The position numbers were made by a program, and so were the translations under genes. A stretch of 5,169 nt of DNA from Candidatus Harrisonbacteria bacterium RIFOXYD1_FULL_40_9 (GTDB lineage Bacteria > Patescibacteriota > Minisyncoccia > UBA6257 > XYD1-FULL-40-9), in the NCBI GenBank assembly GCA_001818015.1, contig MHJO01000021.1, forward strand, positions 15,096 through 20,264, read 5' to 3'. A model generated the notes under the pieces. That model did no database searches. It saw only the letters and a list, made by a program, of their open reading frames with translations, and was not told the origin of the DNA. Positions within the stretch are counted from its first letter, which is position 1. Each line of letters starts with the position of its first letter. Positions 1 through 5,056 of the stretch are shown here, one piece after another.

Positions 1-142
1 GCAGTATCGCTCTTAAAAAGCGATGAAGAAAATGTCTTCTCTTTGGAGCCGTTCCCCACAAGCGGACGACAGTTCCCTTGTCCTAAGCGAGGACGTGAGT
101 GAGCCTGTCTCGCTTAAACCCCGATCTTTTTTGGTCGGGGTT
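1..142 (+). ncRNA. Putative 3' end of an unidentified structured RNA
   Basis: I do not recognise this segment. Seen directly on the plus strand is a chain of stem-loops: 6-11 with 19-24 (6 bp), 25-29 with 35-39 (5 bp), 64-69 with 78-83 (6 bp, one G.U), 84-95 with 106-116 (11 bp, one bulged G, one G.U), and the terminator stem 117-126 with 133-142. The last three abut with no spacer, which suggests a folded RNA. By hand count 61 of the first 120 bases are G or C, against 40 of 120 at 1381-1500, and raised GC in AT-rich DNA is typical of structured RNA. I see no tRNA, 5S, SRP, tmRNA 3' end or RNase P hallmark. The alternative is a coding tail: the frame starting at base 1 stays open for 33 codons to a TGA at 100-102 and would end in PCPKRGRE. 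Being open that long is not rare by chance. The 5' end lies outside the window. Confidence 0.35.
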
Positions 143-151
143 CTTTTTTTT
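117..151 (+). terminator. Intrinsic terminator facing the secY 3' end
   Basis: AACCCCGATC at 117-126 pairs with GGTCGGGGTT at 133-142 (10 bp, one T.G wobble) around a six-T loop. One C and eight T (144-151) follow. This is a classic Rho-independent terminator for plus-strand transcription arriving from the left. The T tract runs into the secY stop codon (150-152, minus strand). Read on the minus strand the same stem is followed only by TTTAA, so it could also slow or end the spc transcript, but that direction is much weaker. It marks the convergent boundary between the operon and whatever lies to the left. Confidence 0.85.
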
Positions 152-1409
152 AATAATTCCTAATTGCTAACTGAGACTCGATTTGGTTGCGAATTTCGAG
201 CGCAACAGAAACCACGATTAAAAGTGCAGTGCCTCCAAGAGTGAGCGTGGAAACGCCGGTAAGATATTGAGTAAATATCGGAAGTATCGCAATGATACCC
301 AAAAATATCGCTCCAAATAATGTTGTCCTGCTTATAATTTTTTGCAAAAATTGCCCCGTGGGTTCTCCGGGCCTAATGCCCAAAATAAATCCTCCACTTC
401 GCTGGAGATTTTTTGATATTTCCTGAGGATCGAATACAACTGCGGTATAAAAATATGTAAACACAAATACAAGGAAGAAGTAGATAAAACCATAAATAAG
501 TTGATTCCCAAGGACACTGTTCACGAAATTAGTCATCCGCAAAGATAAATCAGGAGAAAAGATTGCAAGAATTTGAGCCGCAAACTGAGGAAAGAGCAAT
601 AAGGAAATTGCAAAGATAATAGGAATAACTCCTGCTTGATTTACTCGGAGAGGTAAATAGCTTGACGCACCTCCATAAAGCTTCATGCCTCGCACACGCT
701 TTGCATAAGAAACGGGCACCTTACGTTCACCTTCTGTAATAAATATAACTCCCGCAATCACAAGTACTGCGAGGATAATGAATGCAATATAAACGGGTAA
801 GTTCTGAGGCGAATATGATGCAATGGTTTGTTGTATAAATGAAGGGACACCAGAGACAATACCCGCAAAGATGAGAAAAGAAATTCCATTGCCTATTTTT
901 TGCTCAGTAATGAGATCACCAAGCCACAGAAGAAGCATCGAGCCTGCAGTAATAATAACCACATCCCACAGAAGAACACTCAGAGAAAGACGAGGGATAA
1001 CACCTTGCGCAGTAAGTAAATTCAAAAGTCCATATGCCTGAATTGCAGAAAGAGGAACCGTGATGAAGCGTGAAAGCCTATTAAAACGACGCCGCCCTGC
1101 TTCTCCTTCTTCATAATAGAGTTCCTTTAATCGAGGAAAAATCATCGTAAGAAGCTGCATAATAATAGTTGCAGTAATGTAGGGACCAACACCAAGCATA
1201 GCGATAGAGAAATTTTCAAGCGTACTTCCCGATAAAAGGTTTAAGAAACCAAGTAATTGACTTGACTCAAGAAAGGCTCTCAGTTGGGTAATATCTATAT
1301 TGGGGATAGGAATACTTGCAAGTAATCGAGAGACTACAAGTATACCTCCGACAATAAACAACTTTCTGCGCAGATCGGGGATTTTGAAAATAGAGAACCA
1401 TCGAGTCAT
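150..1409 (-). CDS. secY: Protein translocase channel subunit SecY
   Basis: SecY is the pore of the SecYEG translocon in the cytoplasmic membrane. It moves unfolded proteins across the membrane, driven by SecA, or inserts them into it during translation. The 419-residue product fits the usual 410-440 range and has ten hydrophobic segments at roughly 16-34, 68-90, 114-134, 146-166, 172-193, 205-226, 258-279, 303-325, 363-381 and 388-405. The plug region follows segment 1 (about 52-66, with GFLNLLSG). The cytosolic loop between segments 6 and 7 carries EGERKVPVSYAKRVRG (227-241). The next large loop carries GGFILGIRPGEPTGQFL (339-355), including the conserved Arg used in SecA and ribosome contact. 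The NQAGVIPIIFA stretch at 257-267 is also typical. It starts at an ATG 18 nt after rplO and is the last gene of the operon here. Nothing like adk, map or infA follows within the window. The leader has no Shine-Dalgarno sequence. Confidence 0.98.
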   Translation of the reverse strand: MTRWFSIFKIPDLRRKLFIVGGILVVSRLLASIPIPNIDITQLRAFLESSQLLGFLNLLSGSTLENFSIAMLGVGPYITATIIMQLLTMIFPRLKELYYEEGEAGRRRFNRLSRFITVPLSAIQAYGLLNLLTAQGVIPRLSLSVLLWDVVIITAGSMLLLWLGDLITEQKIGNGISFLIFAGIVSGVPSFIQQTIASYSPQNLPVYIAFIILAVLVIAGVIFITEGERKVPVSYAKRVRGMKLYGGASSYLPLRVNQAGVIPIIFAISLLLFPQFAAQILAIFSPDLSLRMTNFVNSVLGNQLIYGFIYFFLVFVFTYFYTAVVFDPQEISKNLQRSGGFILGIRPGEPTGQFLQKIISRTTLFGAIFLGIIAILPIFTQYLTGVSTLTLGGTALLIVVSVALEIRNQIESQLAIRNY

Positions 1410-1427
1410 ATAATATTATTGATTAGT

Positions 1428-1853
1428 TTATTCTAGCACTTTTCCGCCGGCGGCTTCAATTTTTGTTTTTGCACTTTTAGAAAATGCCATGCCTTTGCAT
1501 TGAAAAGATTTTGTAATTTCACCATCGCTAAGTACTTTAATAGCATGAGCAGTCGCTCTTACTAATCCCTCTTTTACAAGCACATCCTTATCAATAATTT
1601 CATATTGTCCCTTAATACGAGAAAGATCGTTTATATTAATATGAATTGGCTTCTCTTTAATTGAGTGATTGTTATAGCCTCGAAGTTTAGGAATACGAAT
1701 AATAAGATCGCGTTCTGCGGGCCTTATATTTCGACCCGAACGAGATTTCTGACCCTTTAAACCACGACCAGAATAATTACCACGCTTCCCACCACGACCA
1801 ATACGAATTCGACGCTTCAGTGGGTTATTTAATTGTAATTCATGAAGTTGCAT
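1428..1853 (-). CDS. rplO: 50S ribosomal protein L15 (uL15)
   Basis: L15 is a late-assembling 50S protein that threads a long basic N-terminal arm into 23S rRNA. The product has 141 residues, normal for the family. Residues 1-45 are the Gly/Arg/Lys-rich arm, with GRGGKRG at 19-25 and SGRGLKGQKSRSG at 28-40, followed by IRPAERDLIIRIPKLRG (43-59). The C-terminal globular domain holds the family signature from KVLSDGEIT (106-114) to KTKIEAAGGK (129-138). The ATG lies 5 nt after the rpsE stop, with no room for rpmD (L30), which sits between these genes in most bacteria. A GAGAGGA stretch lies about 13 nt before the ATG inside the end of rpsE. That is rather far for a Shine-Dalgarno sequence. The GKRG-containing arm resembles L15 of Patescibacteria as I recall it. 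Confidence 0.97.
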   Translation of the reverse strand: MQLHELQLNNPLKRRIRIGRGGKRGNYSGRGLKGQKSRSGRNIRPAERDLIIRIPKLRGYNNHSIKEKPIHININDLSRIKGQYEIIDKDVLVKEGLVRATAHAIKVLSDGEITKSFQCKGMAFSKSAKTKIEAAGGKVLE

Positions 1854-1858
1854 AGTGA

Positions 1859-2335
1859 TTATTTAATCCTCTCTGAATTAAACTTTTTTAATGCTTCCAC
1901 TGTCGCAAGTGCATTCGTGAGTTTATTGGTAGTGCGGCCGAGACACTTTGCAGTTACGTCCTTGATTCCCGCAAGAGAAACAACGGCACGCACCGCGCCT
2001 CCTGCAATAAGACCATGCCCAGTCACTGCAGGCTTTAAGCGAATTTTCGCAGCTCTAAATTTTGCTTCAACTTCGTGGAAGATAGTGCGGCTATCTTTTA
2101 AATTCACCTTTATGAGATTTTTCATTGCATCATGCTTTGCTTTCGAAATAGACTCCGCAACGTCAGCACCCTTTGCAATTCCCACTCCTACTTCACCTCT
2201 ACGATTGCCCAAAACCACAGTTGCACGAAAACGAAAACGCTTTCCTCCCGCAACCACGCGAGTAACTCTTCGAAGATCAAGAACTTTTTCGTCATAGTCG
2301 CTCTTCTTATGCATTTGTCTATTAAAATTTCTCAT
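1859..2335 (-). CDS. rpsE: 30S ribosomal protein S5 (uS5)
   Basis: S5 is a 30S protein near the mRNA entry channel and the S4/S5 interface, with a role in decoding accuracy. Residues about 16-79 form the N-terminal double-stranded-RNA-binding-like domain, with VVAGGKRFRFRATVVLG (27-43) and GEVGVGIAKGADV (47-59). The C-terminal domain (about 100-150) carries TGHGLIAGGAVRAVVSLAGIKD, split at 105-115 (TGHGLIAGGAV) and 116-126, then AKCLGRTTNKLTNALAT (129-145). At 158 residues it is somewhat short. It stops soon after EALKKF (147-152) and lacks the longer tail with an AKLRGKTVEE-type helix found in the E. coli and Bacillus proteins. The ATG at 2333-2335 lies 4 nt after the rplR stop. A second ATG at codon 8 is possible but leaves a shorter basic N-terminus. 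No Shine-Dalgarno sequence is visible. Confidence 0.97.
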   Translation of the reverse strand: MRNFNRQMHKKSDYDEKVLDLRRVTRVVAGGKRFRFRATVVLGNRRGEVGVGIAKGADVAESISKAKHDAMKNLIKVNLKDSRTIFHEVEAKFRAAKIRLKPAVTGHGLIAGGAVRAVVSLAGIKDVTAKCLGRTTNKLTNALATVEALKKFNSERIK

Positions 2336-2339
2336 ATGA

Positions 2340-2699
2340 TTATATCTTTACCCCTGCTTTTATTACGCCGTCTGCAACTGCTTTTACACGACCATGAAAT
2401 CGGTAACTACCACGATCAAAAACAACTACCTTAATTCCCTTCTCAAGAGCTTGTTTACCAAGAGACTCTCCCAATACCTGAGCTTTTTCTATAGGAGTTT
2501 TCTCCTTCTCGCCTTTTAATTGCTTTGTAGAAAGAGATAAAACTGTCTTTCCCTCTGCGTCATCAATACACTGAGCATACGTATGAATATTGCTTCTAAA
2601 AATTGAAAGCCGAGGTCTAAGAAGAGTGCCAAAAAGCTTCGCTCGAGTTCTTCGCGCACGTCGCATCTTTTGAATATTGTTATAGATAACTTGTTTCAT
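2340..2699 (-). CDS. rplR: 50S ribosomal protein L18 (uL18)
   Basis: L18 binds 5S rRNA together with L5 and helps place it in the central protuberance of the 50S subunit. The 119-residue length is typical. An Arg/Lys-rich N-terminal tail (KMRRARRTRAK, 11-21) is followed by the conserved RPRLSIFRSNIHTYAQCIDD (28-47). The C-terminal half has the alternating helix and strand VLGESLGKQALEKGIKVVVF (75-94) and the family end motif DRGSYRFHGRVKAVADG (95-111). The ATG lies 9 nt after the rplF stop, and the gene ends 4 nt before rpsE. The leader is AT-rich with no G in the last ten bases and no Shine-Dalgarno match. Confidence 0.97.
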   Translation of the reverse strand: MKQVIYNNIQKMRRARRTRAKLFGTLLRPRLSIFRSNIHTYAQCIDDAEGKTVLSLSTKQLKGEKEKTPIEKAQVLGESLGKQALEKGIKVVVFDRGSYRFHGRVKAVADGVIKAGVKI

Positions 2700-2708
2700 G
2701 GATATGTA

Positions 2709-3263
2709 TTATTTTGCTCCCGCACCCACTGCTTTCTTTCCCGCTTTCTTTATAATCACTTCGCCTTGGTAGCGAATACCCTTACCTTGATATGGATCTG
2801 GCTTCTTTAATTTCTTAATACTCGAAGCAACTTGACCGACTAAATGTTTATTGATACCTGAAATTTTTATAAGAGTTTTTTCTACTATAATAGTGATACC
2901 TTCTGGGATATTAAATCGAACCTGATGAGTAAAGCCAATATTTAACACAAGAACCCTGCCTTCAATTGACGCACGATATCCAACACCCACGAGCTCAAGA
3001 GTCTTTGCAAAACCTTGCGCAACTCCCAATACTGACTGATTTAATAAAGACCTCATTGTTCCCCAATTTGCACGAGCCTGTTTGTAATGTTTTTCGGTAC
3101 TAACCACGATATCGTTCTTATCCTTGTCTACCCTTACATCGATATCTTCTAATATAGATAGTGTTAAAGAACCGAGCTTTCCGGTTACTTTCACATCTCC
3201 ATTTCCCACTTCCACATTTACTCCCTCAAGTATCTTAATTGGCTTTTTTCCTAATCTGCTCAT
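2709..3263 (-). CDS. rplF: 50S ribosomal protein L6 (uL6)
   Basis: L6 binds 23S rRNA near the factor-binding site and the base of the L7/L12 stalk. The start is placed at the ATG at 3261-3263, which gives MSRLGKKPI, the standard family N-terminus, and 184 residues. The open frame runs 13 codons further upstream to a GTG at 3302, but that extension has no family similarity and would overlap rpsH. Two repeated alpha/beta domains are visible. The first covers about residues 1-80, with RSLLNQSVLGVAQGF at 71-85. The second covers about 85-175, with LELVGVGYRA (89-98), LNIGFTH (107-113) and the signature PDPYQGKGIRY (155-165). The lysine-rich tail (171-184) is normal. The gap from rpsH is 13 nt. 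A GAGG lies about 22 nt before the ATG, too far to act as a usual ribosome binding site. Confidence 0.97.
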   Translation of the reverse strand: MSRLGKKPIKILEGVNVEVGNGDVKVTGKLGSLTLSILEDIDVRVDKDKNDIVVSTEKHYKQARANWGTMRSLLNQSVLGVAQGFAKTLELVGVGYRASIEGRVLVLNIGFTHQVRFNIPEGITIIVEKTLIKISGINKHLVGQVASSIKKLKKPDPYQGKGIRYQGEVIIKKAGKKAVGAGAK

Positions 3264-3276
3264 GATGTAATAGTAT

Positions 3277-3639
3277 TTACCATACCTCAAACAATAATTC
3301 ACCTCCTATCTTTTGCTTGCGAGCATCCTCAGTCGTCATAATTCCACGAGAAGTTGATATCACACCAATGCCATAACCACTCTTTACTGGACGCAATGTC
3401 TTAAAAGAAGAATAGAGATGACGTGATGGACTACTCAAGATTCGCACTCCACGGATCGAGGGGCCAAGCTTCATTTCAATATATTTTTTACTCCTTCCTT
3501 TTTTCTCTGCTTCTTTCAAAAATCCTCTTTTCACAAGAATTTCTGCAATCGCCATATCCATCTTTGAAAAAGAAATGATGACCTTGTTTTTATTCAAAGC
3601 TGCTGCATTTTTAACTTTTGTAAGTAAATCAGTATACAT
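3277..3639 (-). CDS. rpsH: 30S ribosomal protein S8 (uS8)
   Basis: S8 binds the central domain of 16S rRNA and nucleates assembly of the 30S platform. In E. coli it also represses the spc operon by binding its mRNA. The ATG at 3637-3639 is chosen because it gives MYTDLLTKVKNA, matching the family's DMLTRIRNA start, and it lies 5 nt after the rpsN stop. A GTG at 3649-3651 would add four residues but overlaps rpsN. The 120-residue product is slightly shorter than the E. coli protein, mostly at the N-terminus. The N-terminal domain includes SKMDMAIAEILVKRGF (25-40). The C-terminal rRNA-binding domain carries LRPVKSGYGIGVISTSRGIM (82-101) followed by DARKQKIGGELLFEVW (105-120), the family signature. 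A GTGG about 8 nt upstream is at best a very weak Shine-Dalgarno match. Confidence 0.97.
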   Translation of the reverse strand: MYTDLLTKVKNAAALNKNKVIISFSKMDMAIAEILVKRGFLKEAEKKGRSKKYIEMKLGPSIRGVRILSSPSRHLYSSFKTLRPVKSGYGIGVISTSRGIMTTEDARKQKIGGELLFEVW

Positions 3640-3644
3640 AATAG

Positions 3645-3830
3645 TTACCACGAAGCTTTTGTAACGCCTGGAATCTCTCCACGACTTGCCATTTCACGGA
3701 AACAAATCCTACAAAGACCAAAATCTCTTATATATCCACGCTTGCGTCCACAACGAAAACATCGAAACACGATACGAGAACTAAACTTTGGCTTCTTTTT
3801 AGATCGGGCAATTACTGAGGCTTTTGGCAT
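3645..3830 (-). CDS. rpsN: 30S ribosomal protein S14, zinc-binding type (uS14)
   Basis: S14 assembles late into the head of the 30S subunit, close to the decoding region. At 61 residues this is the short zinc-binding form (often named rpsN2 or rpsZ), not the 100-residue Cys-free form of E. coli. Cys24, Cys27, Cys40 and Cys43 form the CxxC...CxxC zinc knuckle in [20 protein letters not shown] (24-43). The product ends in the invariant [18 protein letters not shown] (44-61). It starts at an ATG 46 nt after rplE, the largest gap in the operon, and ends 5 nt before rpsH. The leader is very AT-rich and lacks a Shine-Dalgarno sequence. Confidence 0.97.
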   Translation of the reverse strand: MPKASVIARSKKKPKFSSRIVFRCFRCGRKRGYIRDFGLCRICFREMASRGEIPGVTKASW

Positions 3831-3876
3831 ATAATTAGATAAATCTATACTAATTTAGATACAAATACAATAAGAG

Positions 3877-4377
3877 TTATTTCCTAAGTGGAATTCTAAG
3901 CGACCTATAAAACTCCACTGCTTCACTTTGATCCTTTGCACTTGTAACAATCGTGATCTCAAGACCGAAGTTAACTTTTGAAAATTCCGGACTAATCTCT
4001 GGGAATACTAATTGCTCCTTGAGACCAATATTTAAATTCCCATGACTATCAATATTCTTCAGAGACAACCCGCGAAAATCTTTAATACGGGGCAATACTA
4101 AATTAATAAGACGTCCTAAAAAGTCACGAGAACGCTTGCCGCGCAATGTCACCATGAGACCTATAACTTGCCCAGTTCTTATTTTAAAACCAGCAATGGA
4201 TTTCCTTGCAGCATTAGTCTTAGGATATTGTCCTGTAATAGAAGCGAGTTCCTTCATAACCTCAGGCAACATTTTCTCTTCAAACTGAGGCACTTGACTC
4301 ATTCTCCCTAAGCCTATATTAACGACCACCTTCAAGACACGAGGCTTTTTAAATATATTTACAGTGTTTTTTGGCAT
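3877..4377 (-). CDS. rplE: 50S ribosomal protein L5 (uL5), short N-terminus
   Basis: L5 binds 5S rRNA with L18 and contacts the small subunit and P-site tRNA from the central protuberance. Recognisable segments are KPRVLKVVVNIGLG (11-24), ITGQYPKTNAARKSIAGFKI (47-66), VTLRGKRSRDFLGRL (76-90), LPRIKDFRGLS (95-105), NLNIGLKEQLVFPEI (114-128) and the end SLRIPLRK (159-166). The ATG at 4375-4377 is preferred, giving 166 residues and a 19-nt overlap with rplX. A TTG at 4384-4386 would add three residues (MQK), and a TAG at 4390-4392 blocks anything longer. The protein therefore lacks about 17 residues before the PRV motif compared with E. coli L5, where an N-terminal helix lies. The upstream DNA encodes intact L24, so this is not a simple frameshift. 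The overlap suggests coupled translation. The exact start is the main uncertainty. Confidence 0.95.
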   Translation of the reverse strand: MPKNTVNIFKKPRVLKVVVNIGLGRMSQVPQFEEKMLPEVMKELASITGQYPKTNAARKSIAGFKIRTGQVIGLMVTLRGKRSRDFLGRLINLVLPRIKDFRGLSLKNIDSHGNLNIGLKEQLVFPEISPEFSKVNFGLEITIVTSAKDQSEAVEFYRSLRIPLRK

Positions 4378-4664
4378 TTTCTGCAAAATCTAATTTTAGT
4401 TCCCGACTCTTCTCGAACTCCTATACGCACACCTCGACCGCACGAAGAACACATAAGAAGTACATTGGAAACATTAAGTGGGCGAGGAATAGAAATAACT
4501 TCTCCTTTCTGTCCTTGCTTACGAGGACGAACATGTTTTTTTACCATATTCAGTCCATCAACCAATACCCTGCCTTGATCGGGAAAAACTTTAAGAACCT
4601 TGCCAGATTTACCCTGATCCTTTCCGCTCATAATTTGAATTGTATCGTTCTTTTTTATTCTCAT
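4359..4664 (-). CDS. rplX: 50S ribosomal protein L24 with zinc-ribbon tail (uL24)
   Basis: L24 is an early assembly protein that initiates folding of 23S rRNA domain I and sits near the peptide exit tunnel. Residues 1-38 form the KOW motif, with IKKNDTIQIMSGKDQGKSGK at 3-22 and VLVDGLNMVKKHVRPR at 33-48. The C-terminal part has Cys72, Cys75, Cys94 and Cys97 arranged as CSSC...CRKC, a zinc-ribbon-like tail found in many bacterial L24 proteins and lost in others. Length is normal at 101 residues. The ATG lies 11 nt after the rplN stop, in a leader with no G in the last 15 bases. The last six codons and the stop contain the rplE start region (overlap 4359-4377). Confidence 0.97.
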   Translation of the reverse strand: MRIKKNDTIQIMSGKDQGKSGKVLKVFPDQGRVLVDGLNMVKKHVRPRKQGQKGEVISIPRPLNVSNVLLMCSSCGRGVRIGVREESGTKIRFCRKCQKTL

Positions 4665-4675
4665 GTAGATGTTAT

Positions 4676-5044
4676 TTAGACTATTTCCTCCGCAAGAGTA
4701 AAAATCTTTTCAAATCCAAAATCCTTAATCTCTCTCGGGATCGGACCAAAGATACGAGTTGCGCGAGGCTCTTTCTTTTCGTCAATAAGTACTGCTGAAT
4801 TTTCATTAAATCTCACATAAGAACCATCGGGACGACGAATATTGTTTCTCTGACGCACAATAACAGCTTTAACAACATCTTTTTTCTTTACTGCCTTACG
4901 AGGCTCAGCAACCTGCACTGAAGCAATGATGATATCCCCAACTTGAGCAAACTTTTTACGAGAACCTCCAAGTACTCGAAAACAACGAATAGTCTTCGCT
5001 CCTGAATTATCTGCAACTTTTAATATTGCTCTTTCTTGGATCAT
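4676..5044 (-). CDS. rplN: 50S ribosomal protein L14 (uL14)
   Basis: L14 is a conserved 50S protein at the subunit interface. It forms part of bridge B5 and binds the silencing factor RsfS in many bacteria. The 122-residue product matches the family along its whole length: [17 protein letters not shown] (1-17), [20 protein letters not shown] (21-40), [15 protein letters not shown] (53-67), [19 protein letters not shown] (70-88) and [11 protein letters not shown] (96-106). The start ATG is fixed by the invariant MIQ beginning. It lies 12 nt after the rpsQ stop and 11 nt before rplX. The leader reads TATCCACTATC before the ATG, with no Shine-Dalgarno match. Confidence 0.98.
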   Translation of the reverse strand: MIQERAILKVADNSGAKTIRCFRVLGGSRKKFAQVGDIIIASVQVAEPRKAVKKKDVVKAVIVRQRNNIRRPDGSYVRFNENSAVLIDEKKEPRATRIFGPIPREIKDFGFEKIFTLAEEIV

Positions 5045-5056
5045 GATAGTGGATAC

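Noticed and set aside
1..116. Known RNA gene at the left edge (tRNA, 5S rRNA, tmRNA, RNase P RNA, SRP RNA)
   Set aside because: I looked for a T-loop and CCA end, 5S conserved segments, the SRP tetraloop region and the RNase P 3' motif on both strands and saw none. The segment was left as unidentified.
823..1041. Plus-strand open frame inside secY
   Set aside because: It is antisense to intact SecY, with no recognisable motif and no promoter or leader. It is a chance frame.
1842..2297. Long plus-strand open frame opposite rpsE
   Set aside because: It lies wholly antisense to well-conserved S5 and reads as a low-complexity Ser/Thr/Arg/Pro product with no family resemblance. It is a shadow of the real gene.
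3264..3302. Extended L6 start at GTG 3300-3302
   Set aside because: The added 13 residues do not resemble L6 and would overlap rpsH by about 26 nt. The internal ATG gives the standard MSRLGKKPI start.
3640..3651. Extended S8 start at GTG 3649-3651
   Set aside because: It adds only MVTI, overlaps the rpsN stop, and the ATG at 3637-3639 fits the family better.
4300..4420. S8 autoregulatory operator like that near E. coli rplE
   Set aside because: No clear helix resembling the 16S rRNA S8 site was found by eye around the L24/L5 junction. A structure search would be needed to call one.
4371..4679. Plus-strand open frame opposite rplX
   Set aside because: It is complementary to L24, which is fully conserved. 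The antisense product has no family features.
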